Shown piece after piece: positions 15,432 to 26,111 of a DNA stretch of 64,000 nt (positions are counted from its first letter, which is position 1; each line of letters opens with the position of its first letter). Source of the stretch: Candidatus Foliamicus numerosus (GTDB lineage: Bacteria; Pseudomonadota; Gammaproteobacteria; Steroidobacterales; Foliamicaceae). Location: assembly GCA_028285945.1 (NCBI GenBank), contig JAPYNE010000022.1, forward strand, positions 143,180 through 207,179. The letters are read 5' to 3'. Below the pieces are notes generated by a model, which did no database searches, had not been told where the DNA came from, and worked only from the letters and a program-made list of their open reading frames with translations. A program made the translations under genes and the position numbers.

Positions 15432-18410
15432 ATGAAACTGCGCTTCGAGCCTGATCTCGACTTTCAGCGGCAGGCGATCGAAGCCGTTTGCGGCTTGTTC
15501 CGCGGGCAGGAGATTTGCCGCACGGAGTTCACGGTGGCGCCAACCGCGCAGGCTTCGCTGGCGTTGCCGGGAAGCGCGGAGAGCGAGTTCGGCGTAGGCA
15601 ACAGGCTCACCTTGCCCGACGATCGCATTCTGGCGAACCTCAACCACATCCAGCTTCGCAACGGCCTGCCGCCGTCGCCGGGTCTCGATTCAGACAACTT
15701 CACGGTGGAGATGGAAACGGGCACCGGCAAGACCTACGTGTATCTGCGCACCATCCTGGAGTTGAACAAGCGCTTCGGATTCACCAAGTTCGTGGTCGTG
15801 GTGCCTTCCGTGGCGATCAAGGAAGGGGTTTACAAGTCGTTGCAGATCACCCGCGAGCATTTCCGCTCGCTGTACTCGGGGGCGCCGTGCGAGTACTTCC
15901 TCTACGATTCGGCCAAGCTGGGCCAGGTTCGCAATTTCGCCGCCAGCGCCAGCGTCCAGATCATGGTGGTGACGGTGGGCGCAATCAACAAGAAAGCCGT
16001 GAACAATCTCTACAAGGACAGCGAGAAAACCGGCGGCGACAAACCCATCGACCTCATCAGGGCCACCCGGCCCATTGTGATCGTGGATGAGCCGCAGAGC
16101 GTGGACGGCGGCCTCAGGGGCCAGGGCCGGAAGGCGCTCGCCGAAATGAATCCGCTTTGCACGCTGCGCTATTCGGCCACGCATGTCGATAAGCACCACA
16201 TGGTTTACCGGCTGGATGCGGTCGATGCCTACCAGCGCAAGCTGGTCAAGCAGATCGAAGTGGCGGCGGCCACGGTTGAAGGCGCGCACAACCGGCCCTA
16301 TGTGCGGCTGGTTTCGACCCGCAACAAGCGCGGCGTCATTAGCGCAAAGGTTGAGTTGGACGTGCAAGGCGCCGCTGGGCGGGTGCGGCGCGGCGAAACG
16401 ACGGTGCAGGACGGCGACGACCTTGAGGAGGAAACAGGCCGCGCCGTCTATCGCGGCTGCCGCATTGGAGAAATCCGGGTTGGCGGAAGCAGCGCCTGGA
16501 ACATTGAGCTACGAACCCCCGCCGGCGAGCATTATCTCCGCGAGGGCGAGGCTTTCGGCGATGTGGACGCGGGCGCCGTTGCGCGTCAAATGATCCGGCG
16601 GACGATCAGGGAGCATCTGGAAAAAGAGCAGCGCTTGCGGCCTCAAGGCATCAAGGTTCTGAGCTTGTTCTTCGTGGATTCGGTGGCAAGTTACCGCCGC
16701 CACGACGATGCCGGAATCGCACAAAAGGGCGATTTCGCCCTTGCCTTTGAAAAGGAGTATCGGCTCTTGGCGGGAAATCCTGATTTCACGGCTGTATTTG
16801 ATGAGCCGGGGGTGTCATCGAATCCCGAAGACGTGCATGAAGGCTACTTCTCCATCGACAAGAAAGGCGGCTGGACGAACACGACCGAGGGCAACCAAGC
16901 CGGACGCGAGAACGCCGAGCGCGCCTACAACCTGATAATGAGGGACAAGGAGCGGCTGCTGAACCTCGACGAGCCGCTGCGGTTCATCTTCTCGCATTCG
17001 GCGCTGCGCGAGGGCTGGGACAATCCCAACGTATTCCAGATTTGCGCGCTGCGCGATATGCAAAGCGAACTTCAACGCCGACAGACCATCGGGCGCGGCC
17101 TGCGCCTATGCGTCAACCAGCAAGGCGAGCGGCTGCGCGGTTTCGACGTGAACACGCTCACCGTGGTCGCCAGGGAGAGCTACGAGGAGTTCGCCGAAAA
17201 CCTGCAACGCGAAATCGAGGAGGACACGGGATTCCGTTTCGGCGTTGTGGCGCCTCACCAATTCGCGCAAATGACGGCAGCCGACGGCGACGGGCAAACG
17301 AAAATTCTCGGTTTCGATCAATCGAGGGTGCTATACGAGCATTTGCGCGGCGCGGGCTATGTGAATTCGCAGGGGCGCATACAGAACAGCCTGCGCGAGG
17401 CGCTGCGGGATGAAAGCGTGGTTCTGCCAACTGAATTTGCCGCTCATCAGGCGGCGATCGTCGCCATTCTGCGCAAAGCAGCCGGACGATTGGAGATCAG
17501 GAACGCGGACGAGCGGCAAACCGTGCGCACGCGCCAAGCCGTGCTCGACAGCGCTGGATTCAAGGCCTTGTGGGATCGCATCAAGCACAAGACCACCTAC
17601 CGCGTGGATTTCGATAACGAGGCCCTGTTGCAGGAATGCGCGAAGACGTTGCGCGACGATCTTTCAATCCCCGCAACCCGGTTGCAGTGGCGCAAGGCTG
17701 ATGTCGGCATCGGCAAAGCAGGCGTGGAGGCCACCGAAAAAACCGGAAGCCAGACAATCAGGCTCCGCGAGGATGCCATCGAGCTGCCTGATTTGCTCGC
17801 CGGGCTTGAGAGCCGCACGCAACTGACGCGGCGCAGCCTCGCTCGAATCGTCATCGATAGCGGCCGATCGAGCGATTTCAAGCGCAACCCGCAGGCATTC
17901 ATCGAGCAAGCCGCGCAAGCCATCAACAACTGCAAACGGGGGGCTTTGGTAGACGGCGTGAAATACCAGCGGGTCGGAGCCGACGCTTACTACGCGCAGG
18001 AGCTTTTCCATCAAAAGGAGATCAACGGCTACCTCAAGCAAATGCTTGATGCGAAGAAATCAATCTACGACAAGGTGGTTTACGAATCGGAAACCGAGAG
18101 GCGCTTCGCGGAAGATATGGAGAAAAGCATCCAGGTGAAGGTGTACGCCAAGCTGCCCGGCTGGTTCAAGGTGCCCACCCCGCTCGGCGGCTACAACCCC
18201 GACTGGGCCGTTTTAGTTGATGCGGACGGCAGCGAACGGCTTTACTTCGTGGTCGAAACCAAAGGAAGCGCCGATCAAGCCGACCTGCAGAGCAAGGAGC
18301 AGTGGAAGATCACGTGCGGAAAGAAGCACTTCGAGGCGCTTCAAGTCCGCGAGCCCAAAGTGCGCTACGAAGTCGCGACCCGCTTGGACGATTTGCTGGC
18401 CCGGGTTTGA
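15432..18410 (+). CDS. res: Type III restriction enzyme helicase-nuclease subunit (Res)
   Basis: ATP-dependent translocase and endonuclease of the type III system, 992 residues. The helicase core has METGTGKTYV (Walker A), VIVDEPQSV (DExH-like), LRYSATH (motif III) and QRRQTIGRGLRL (motif VI). The C-terminal nuclease has NPDWAVL then VVETKGS, the PD...ExK catalytic pair. It partners the upstream mod although HicAB and VapB/VapC remnants lie between. The start is taken as ATG 15432; an upstream in-frame codon at 15411 lies in the vapC remnant. Length is normal and no damage is seen, so the system looks functional. Confidence 0.94.
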   Translation: MKLRFEPDLDFQRQAIEAVCGLFRGQEICRTEFTVAPTAQASLALPGSAESEFGVGNRLTLPDDRILANLNHIQLRNGLPPSPGLDSDNFTVEMETGTGKTYVYLRTILELNKRFGFTKFVVVVPSVAIKEGVYKSLQITREHFRSLYSGAPCEYFLYDSAKLGQVRNFAASASVQIMVVTVGAINKKAVNNLYKDSEKTGGDKPIDLIRATRPIVIVDEPQSVDGGLRGQGRKALAEMNPLCTLRYSATHVDKHHMVYRLDAVDAYQRKLVKQIEVAAATVEGAHNRPYVRLVSTRNKRGVISAKVELDVQGAAGRVRRGETTVQDGDDLEEETGRAVYRGCRIGEIRVGGSSAWNIELRTPAGEHYLREGEAFGDVDAGAVARQMIRRTIREHLEKEQRLRPQGIKVLSLFFVDSVASYRRHDDAGIAQKGDFALAFEKEYRLLAGNPDFTAVFDEPGVSSNPEDVHEGYFSIDKKGGWTNTTEGNQAGRENAERAYNLIMRDKERLLNLDEPLRFIFSHSALREGWDNPNVFQICALRDMQSELQRRQTIGRGLRLCVNQQGERLRGFDVNTLTVVARESYEEFAENLQREIEEDTGFRFGVVAPHQFAQMTAADGDGQTKILGFDQSRVLYEHLRGAGYVNSQGRIQNSLREALRDESVVLPTEFAAHQAAIVAILRKAAGRLEIRNADERQTVRTRQAVLDSAGFKALWDRIKHKTTYRVDFDNEALLQECAKTLRDDLSIPATRLQWRKADVGIGKAGVEATEKTGSQTIRLREDAIELPDLLAGLESRTQLTRRSLARIVIDSGRSSDFKRNPQAFIEQAAQAINNCKRGALVDGVKYQRVGADAYYAQELFHQKEINGYLKQMLDAKKSIYDKVVYESETERRFAEDMEKSIQVKVYAKLPGWFKVPTPLGGYNPDWAVLVDADGSERLYFVVETKGSADQADLQSKEQWKITCGKKHFEALQVREPKVRYEVATRLDDLLARV

Positions 18411-18526
18411 AACGGCCTCGACGGACGCTCCCCTGTCCGCTTTAGCCGGCTTGCCCGCTGGGCATCAATCGCTTGGTTCGGATTGGACGGCGACTATGCG
18501 GCGGATAGCGGTGATGGGCGCTATTG

Positions 18527-19060
18527 CTATTGCTCCTGCTCGACCATTTCATACACCTCCACCATATGGCCGGTGGGGGCACGCAGCAGAATGGTCATGG
18601 CGCGGCCCGTGCGCGACGGACCGTAAGGCTTGATGATATCCGCGCCATGCTCCACGGCGCGGTCGTAAACGTCGGAGATATTCTTGCCCATATGCACCAG
18701 CACGACGCTGCCGTAGGCCGTTCCTGTTTCGGGCATTTCAAGCGTGGGGAAATCCGGCGTGTCCTCCACCATCAGCAGCGCGAACATCGCCCCCTCCTTG
18801 GACGTGAAAATAGTGAAGTAAGTGGTGGAATCCTCGTTCCAGCCGAGCGGATGGGAATAGCCCGTGCGCGGCTCCGGATCGCCGGCGTAGTCGAAGCCCA
18901 TCACGTCCCTCCAGAAGGTGACGGACGGCTCAAGATCGGACAAGCGGGCCATCACCGCGGTGCGTATGAAGGTGGCGTAGCCCTCCTCCGCCTCATGGCT
19001 GTCGGCTTGGACGCCGGCGCAAACTAAAACGCCGGCAAGCATCAGAAGAAATTGACGCAT
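18527..19060 (-). CDS. Exported VOC-family (glyoxalase-like) protein
   Basis: A 177-residue protein with an N-terminal signal peptide (MRQFLLMLAGVLVCAGVQA) and a vicinal-oxygen-chelate domain. The second half has TAYGSVVLVHMGKN, a DRAVEHGADIIKP segment and the closing strand APTGHMVEVYEM with the conserved metal-ligand Glu. The ATG at 19060 is backed by AGGAG seven bases upstream. Export is unusual but not unique for this fold. Substrate unknown; it could be a dioxygenase-like or binding protein. Confidence 0.8.
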   Translation of the reverse strand: MRQFLLMLAGVLVCAGVQADSHEAEEGYATFIRTAVMARLSDLEPSVTFWRDVMGFDYAGDPEPRTGYSHPLGWNEDSTTYFTIFTSKEGAMFALLMVEDTPDFPTLEMPETGTAYGSVVLVHMGKNISDVYDRAVEHGADIIKPYGPSRTGRAMTILLRAPTGHMVEVYEMVEQEQ

Positions 19061-19166
19061 GGATATGCTCCTGTTTCGGCTCATGCACAGTATAGGCGCA
19101 CCTCTGCGCCGCGCCCCCGCCAAGCGTAATGGAACCTGCGGCAAGCGGCTTGGTGAAATATGCGGG

Positions 19167-20417
19167 CTAGGAATCGCCCTTGCCGCGCCGCAGCAGCAAA
19201 AGCAATGCGGGGCCCAGCATCAGAAGGCTCCCGGACAGCAGCAGCAGCGAGCGGTAGCTGCCGGTCTGATCGAAGGCGTAACCGAAGATCGGCGGGCTGA
19301 TGGCGGTGATGACCGCAACGCCTACCACCAGCAGCGAATACACGCGGCCATAGGACTCAAGGCCAAACTCGCGGGCCGCCAGATACGACAGAGCGTCCCA
19401 CTCCGCCCCGGCCGCCAACCCCAGGCAGAAGGCAGCAACGACCACAAGCCATACCGGCAGCGCCGGCAGAATCAGCAGGCCGCAGGTGATGGCGCCGCAG
19501 GCCATCGCCACGAAGGCCAGCCCCGGAGCCCAGAGCTTGTCCAGCAGATAGCCCACGCCCAGCCTTCCCGCCATCACGAACAGGCCGATCAGGCCGGTCA
19601 GCGCCCCGGCCTGCTCGGCGCCATAGCCGACATCCCGCAGGATCGGATTGAAACTGGAAATCAGCCCGGCAATGCCGAAAGTGGCGGCGCAAAATGCGAT
19701 GGACATCAGCCAGAAGGCCCGGCTCTCGAAGGCCAGACGAAAGCCGCGGGCGCTCTTGGCGGGCGCGGCGCCGCTGCCCGATGCCGCCGCAGGGGCGGAT
19801 GCATCGGCGGAAGCCGGCTTTGCAGGGGCGTCCCTGAGCCCCGCCACCACCACCGGAACGCCGATCAGCAGGATGGCCGCCGACAAACCGAAGCAGCCCG
19901 CCCGCCAATTGAAATTCTCAATGAGGGTAGCTACAAAAGGCGGGGCGGCAAAGGCGGTGAGGCCGCTGCCCATCAGCATAACGCCCAGCGCCAAGCCTCG
20001 CTTGCGCTCGAACCAGCCGGCCACCAATCGAGAAAGCGCGATGGCCGAGGCACCCATGCCCAGCATGGTGGCGACCGACCAGGCCGCATAGTAGCCATAC
20101 AGCCAGCCGGTGCTCAGCCCGATGACCACCATGCCCAAGCTGTAGCCTACAGTGCCCACTATGACCAGCGCGCGCGCGCCGAAACGGTCGCACAGCCAGC
20201 CCACCAGCGCAGAGAGGCTGGCGGAGGTGAATGTGGCGACCGTGAAGCTGAATGCGACCTCGGCCCGCGACCAGCCGAACGCCTCGCCGAGCGGCACGGT
20301 GAACACGCCCACCACGTAGATCGGTATGGTGCCCACGCTGAACGCCTTGGCGATGACCGCAGCCGCCAGCGGCTTCCAGCCGCGGCGAAACTCGCCCCAG
20401 GGACTGATGGCATCCAT
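19167..20417 (-). CDS. MFS transporter, OFA/monocarboxylate-like
   Basis: A 416-residue inner-membrane transporter with twelve predicted hydrophobic segments. The first half contains SALVGWLCDRFGARALV (loop 2-3 motif) and AWSVATMLGMGASAIALSR. A hydrophilic Ala/Pro/Ser-rich linker (SADASAPAAASGSG) separates the halves, and the second half has VMAGRLGVGYLLDKLW. This pattern fits the oxalate/formate antiporter and monocarboxylate group. The start at 20417 has no strong ribosome site; the frame is open further upstream without a signal. It is divergent from acnA. Confidence 0.83.
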   Translation of the reverse strand: MDAISPWGEFRRGWKPLAAAVIAKAFSVGTIPIYVVGVFTVPLGEAFGWSRAEVAFSFTVATFTSASLSALVGWLCDRFGARALVIVGTVGYSLGMVVIGLSTGWLYGYYAAWSVATMLGMGASAIALSRLVAGWFERKRGLALGVMLMGSGLTAFAAPPFVATLIENFNWRAGCFGLSAAILLIGVPVVVAGLRDAPAKPASADASAPAAASGSGAAPAKSARGFRLAFESRAFWLMSIAFCAATFGIAGLISSFNPILRDVGYGAEQAGALTGLIGLFVMAGRLGVGYLLDKLWAPGLAFVAMACGAITCGLLILPALPVWLVVVAAFCLGLAAGAEWDALSYLAAREFGLESYGRVYSLLVVGVAVITAISPPIFGYAFDQTGSYRSLLLLSGSLLMLGPALLLLLRRGKGDS

Positions 20418-20645
20418 GGCCTGAACATAAGCGCAGCGGCCAAGCGGAAGCAAGCGGCCCGGCCAGCCCCCGCCAGCGTGCCAGGCTGCTTCTGCTATGC
20501 CCGCGACGCGGCGCGCCGTAGAATACGGTCCCAATCCACTGGTTTGCAGCAAAGTAGTTCTGCCTTGAATCCCGCATCGCCTTCGCCGCCTCCCGTCCTT
20601 TTTGCCCGGCGCAGCGGCCGCAGTGCTGATCTGCATGAATAAAGA

Positions 20646-23246
<2,601 letters not shown>

Positions 23247-23270
23247 GCTGATTAGCGTTCCGATCAACTC

Positions 23271-23340
23271 GCGTGGCTTGGCTTTCCTTGGCGAGCGTGG
23301 CTTGGCTCCCATCCCGAGCGTGGCTTGGCTTCCCTTCCCG
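23271..23340 (+). repeat. Short tandem repeats leading into type A copy 2
   Basis: GCGTGGCTTGGCT occurs at 23271, 23295 and 23318, so the period is 24 then 23 bp. The last copy runs straight into the left arm of the hairpin element (GGCTTCCCTTCCC), which means the arm sequence is itself the tail of the array. Confidence 0.85.
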
Positions 23341-23437
23341 CCCCCTGCCTCGCGGGAGACGCATGAACCCATCCATGGGGCTTGGCGGCGACTCCTGTCG
23401 CCGACACTCCCGCAAGGCAGGGGGCGGGAAGGGAAGC
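23328..23437 (+). repeat. Type A hairpin element, copy 2
   Basis: Arms 23328-23358 and 23407-23437 pair over 31 bp with one mismatch. The inner section repeats the conserved ACGCATGAACCCATCC block, the CCCA-TCCA-TGGG hairpin and GGGCTTGGC, then an inner hairpin CGGCGAC-TCCT-GTCGCCG. The outer arm sequence (GCTTCCCTTCCCGCCCCC) is unrelated to copy 1. Confidence 0.9.
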
Positions 23438-23583
23438 TTGCCTGTCCTGGGCGCATCAAGCGGCGGGAAGGGAAGCTTGCCTGTCCTGGGCGCATCAAGC
23501 GGCGGGAGGGGAAGCTTGCCTGTCCTGGGCGCATCAAGCGGCGGGAGGGGAAGCTTGCTTGTCCTGGGCGCATTAAGCGGAAG
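23423..23583 (+). repeat. 39-bp tandem repeats grown from the right arm of copy 2
   Basis: GGCGGGA(A/G)GGGAAGCTTG occurs at 23423, 23462, 23501 and 23540, exactly 39 bp apart, with a degenerate start of a fifth at 23579. The first unit is the distal half of the right arm of the hairpin element, so the array begins inside the element. Confidence 0.9.
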
Positions 23584-23690
23584 GGTCTTCCGGGAAGTGC
23601 TTTGCGCGCCAAGACATGGGCGCGCCTTCGGCCAGGGCGCTTGCAAAGAGATTCCGCCCGTTCCGGCGAACCACGCATGAGCAGCGATTG

Positions 23691-24590
23691 ATGGCCGCCG
23701 CAAAGCCAACCCCCATCCTCGCAGTGCGCGACTTGGTGAAGGACTACGGGCCGGTGCGCGCGGTGCGCGGAATATCGTTCGATGTGCCGCGCGACTGCTG
23801 CTTCGGCTTGCTGGGCCCGAACGGCGCCGGCAAGACCACCACCGTGGAGATCATCGAGGGCGTCACGCCGGCCACTTCGGGCGAGGTGCTCTACCAGGGC
23901 AAGCCAGCCGGCGCGGCGTTCCGCCAGGATTCCGGCGTGCAGTTCCAGACCGCAGCGCTTCAGGATTTCATCACCGTGCGGGAAACGCTGGAGATGTTTC
24001 ACCGGCTCTACCGCCGCCGCGCCGATCTCGAACAGGTGATTTCGGATTGCGCGCTGGATCCGCTTGAAAAGCGCGACAACCGCAAGCTGTCCGGCGGGCA
24101 GCGCCAGCGCCTGCTGCTGGGCATCGCCCTAGTGAACGATCCGAAAATCCTGTTTCTGGACGAGCCCACCACCGGCATGGATCCGCAGGCGAGGCGCAAC
24201 TTCTGGGAGCTGGTGGAGCGCATCCGGGCGCGCGGAAAAACGATCGTGCTCACCACGCACTACATGGAGGAGGCCCAGGCGCTGTGCGACGAGATCGTGA
24301 TTATGAACGAAGGCGTAATCGTCACCCAGGGCGCGCCGGAGCAGTTGCTCAAGGCCCACTACAAGGAAATCATCCTGGAGTTGCCGGAAAGCGACCTGGC
24401 GGAAATGCCGCCGGAGTTCCCCTTCCCCAGCTACCGGCGCAACGGTCTGGTGGAAATCCACACCGATGATGCCAACGAGGCCATTACACGCTTGAGCGGC
24501 GCCGGCGTGCCGCTGGGCCGCCTCAATATCCGTCCGTACCGGCTGGAGGACTTGTTCCTGGACCTCACCGGAAAGGAGCTGAGACCATGA
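23691..24590 (+). CDS. ABC-2 type exporter, ATP-binding subunit
   Basis: Cytoplasmic ATPase of 299 residues that powers the permease encoded next. Visible are Walker A GPNGAGKTTT, the signature KLSGGQRQRL, Walker B ILFLDEPTTGMD and the switch His in VLTTHYMEEA. The C-terminal extension (residues about 225-299) matches the DrrA/CcmA/NodI-like group that exports drugs, lipids or polysaccharide. The ATG at 23691 is the first plausible start after the repeats. The gene ends ATGA, overlapping the permease start by four bases. Confidence 0.9.
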   Translation: MAAAKPTPILAVRDLVKDYGPVRAVRGISFDVPRDCCFGLLGPNGAGKTTTVEIIEGVTPATSGEVLYQGKPAGAAFRQDSGVQFQTAALQDFITVRETLEMFHRLYRRRADLEQVISDCALDPLEKRDNRKLSGGQRQRLLLGIALVNDPKILFLDEPTTGMDPQARRNFWELVERIRARGKTIVLTTHYMEEAQALCDEIVIMNEGVIVTQGAPEQLLKAHYKEIILELPESDLAEMPPEFPFPSYRRNGLVEIHTDDANEAITRLSGAGVPLGRLNIRPYRLEDLFLDLTGKELRP

Positions 24591-25600
24591 TCCGACGCAT
24601 ATTCGCCATCCTGCACGCGCGCAACCTCGAATTCCTGCGCGACCGGGCCACGCTGGGCTGGAACGTGGCCATGCCGCTGCTGCTGGTGGCTGGCATGGCA
24701 GCGATTTTCTCCGGCGGCGACCGCTCGGAGTACAAGGTGGCCCTGATCCAAGACGAAGCGCAGGCGGCCGCGCCGGCGCATCCGTTTCTTGACACGCGCT
24801 ATTTCGATTTCATCGCCATGGAGCGCGGCGAAGCTCTGGACCGGGTGGCCAACCACCAACTCGACCTGGCCATCGACTTCGGCGCGGGCGCCTACTGGAT
24901 CAACCCCGAATCCCCCGGAGGCTATTTCGCCGAGCGACTTTTGCAGGCCTCTTCCGGCCCCGGCGAATGGGTCCGGCAGCCGGCCAGCGGCGATCCCGTC
25001 AGCTATGTCGATTGGCTGATTCCGGGCATCCTCGGAATGAACATCATGTTCAGCTGCCTGTTCGGCGTGGGCTACGTGGTGGTGCGCTACCGCAAGAACG
25101 GCTTTTTGAAGCGCCTCAAAGCCACGCCGCTGAGGCCGGTGGAATTCATGGCGGCGCAGATTCTGTCCCGCCTGATGCTGGCCCTTTTCGTGACTCTGCT
25201 GCTGTACGGGGCCACGCGGCTGCTGCTGGACATTCGCATGGAGGGCAGCGGGCTGGCGCTGTTTCTGGTGGCGGTGCTGGCCTCGATCAGCCTGGTGTCG
25301 ATCGGGCTGGCGATGGCGGCGCGGGTCACGAGCGAGGAATTGGCGGGCGGGCTGCTCAATCTGGTGACCTGGCCTATGATGCTGCTTTCGGGGGTATGGT
25401 TCTCGCTGGCGGGGGCGCCGCAGTGGGTTCAGCAGCTTTCCAATATCTTTCCGCTCACGCATGCGCTCACGGCCGCGCGCGACATCATGCTGTACGGCGC
25501 GGGGCTGGGCGACGTGCTGCCGCAGCTGCTGATCCTGGCGGGCACTACGGCGGTTTTCCTGACGATCGGCGCAGCGATGTTCCGCTGGCGCGGCGCTTGA
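24587..25600 (+). CDS. ABC-2 type exporter, permease subunit
   Basis: Inner-membrane partner of the preceding ATPase, 337 residues. One hydrophobic segment near residues 27-43 is followed by a periplasmic loop of about 120 residues and then five hydrophobic segments from residue 145 on, starting at LIPGILGMNIMFSCLFG. The ABC-2 signature region is visible as MMLLSGVWFSLAGAP with NIFPLTHAL. The four-base overlap with the ATPase indicates coupled translation. The exported compound cannot be inferred. Confidence 0.88.
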   Translation: MIRRIFAILHARNLEFLRDRATLGWNVAMPLLLVAGMAAIFSGGDRSEYKVALIQDEAQAAAPAHPFLDTRYFDFIAMERGEALDRVANHQLDLAIDFGAGAYWINPESPGGYFAERLLQASSGPGEWVRQPASGDPVSYVDWLIPGILGMNIMFSCLFGVGYVVVRYRKNGFLKRLKATPLRPVEFMAAQILSRLMLALFVTLLLYGATRLLLDIRMEGSGLALFLVAVLASISLVSIGLAMAARVTSEELAGGLLNLVTWPMMLLSGVWFSLAGAPQWVQQLSNIFPLTHALTAARDIMLYGAGLGDVLPQLLILAGTTAVFLTIGAAMFRWRGA

Positions 25601-25672
25601 ATGGCCTTGCCCGCGCCTGGAAACCTAAAACCTTCCGGTCTGGCACGGCGATGCTCCGTTGGCTTGGGGCTT

Positions 25673-25799
25673 GGCTGGGGCTGCATCGAGGCCGGATGAT
25701 GTGCGACTTGGCCCCGTGCATCCACTTGCTATCGTCTCTTGGCATGCGGGGGCTGGCGCTGCATCGAGGTTGGTTGGCGTGACTTGGCCCGTGCATCTC
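25673..25799 (+). repeat. Two units of about 78 bp leading into type A copy 3
   Basis: GGCTGG(G/C)GCTGCATCGAGG begins at 25673 and 25751, and GACTTGGCC(C)CGTGCATC at 25705 and 25781. The second unit passes directly into the left arm of copy 3, whose arm sequence CCCGTGCATCTCTTCCC starts within the unit. Confidence 0.75.
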
Positions 25800-25895
25800 T
25801 TCCCTTGCTCGCGGGAGACGCATGAACCCATCCATGGGGCTTGGCGGCGACTCCTGTCGCCGACACTCCCGCGAGCAAGGGAAGAGATGCACGGG
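25788..25895 (+). repeat. Type A hairpin element, copy 3
   Basis: Arms 25788-25817 and 25866-25895 are perfect 30-bp inverted repeats. The interior (from CGCGGGAG through the inner hairpin CGGCGAC-TCCT-GTCGCCG to CTCCCGCG) is identical or nearly so to copy 2, but the outer arm (CCCGTGCATCTCTTCCCTTG) is unrelated to it. The right arm passes into GGGCGTGCC repeats at 25893 and 25929. Confidence 0.92.
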
Positions 25896-25970
25896 CGTGC
25901 CGATCCTGATAGTGAGGAAGGGGGGCGTGGGCGTGCCTATCCTGGGGGCGGAAATCGAAGCGGTAAGGGG

Positions 25971-26081
25971 CTTTCCTTCTTGCCTCCATCCCTCGCGGGA
26001 GTTTCGGTGGCAGGATGCCACCGCAAAGCCCCAGGGATGGGTTCATGCGTCTCCCGCGGGGGATGGAGGCAAGAAGGAAAG
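25971..26081 (-). repeat. Type A hairpin element, copy 4
   Basis: Arms 25971-26001 and 26051-26081 pair over 31 bp with one mismatch. The conserved block lies on the minus strand: GGGAGACGCATGAACCC, then the hairpin CCCA-TCCC-TGGG, then an inner hairpin GGTGGCA-TCC-TGCCACC. Both hairpins differ in sequence from the other copies but keep the pairing. It is inverted relative to copy 3, only 75 bp away. Confidence 0.92.
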
Positions 26082-26111
26082 TGTGCCGTTCCTCGATGCT
26101 GGAGATAAAAG

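Larger units (their letters stand above)
23247..23690. other. Repeat region between acnA and the ABC exporter
   Basis: This 444-bp stretch has no credible gene. In order it holds three imperfect 23-24 bp repeats, a type A hairpin element, four 39-bp repeats grown from the right arm, and about 100 bp without recognisable features before the ABC gene. Confidence 0.8.
25601..26111. other. Repeat region between exporter and tatD
   Basis: This 511-bp stretch has no convincing gene. It contains two roughly 78-bp units, type A copy 3, two short 36-bp-spaced repeats, and type A copy 4 in inverted orientation. The last 30 bases carry the tatD ribosome site. Confidence 0.8.

Noticed and set aside
23328-23437. 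Ordinary intrinsic terminator
   Set aside because: The stem is far too long, holds two internal hairpins, and no T-tract follows either arm.
25788-26081. Integron attC sites or REP/BIME elements
   Set aside because: No RYYYAAC/GTTRRRY core sites and no integrase; REP elements are shorter and do not have locus-specific arms. No REP-associated transposase was seen.
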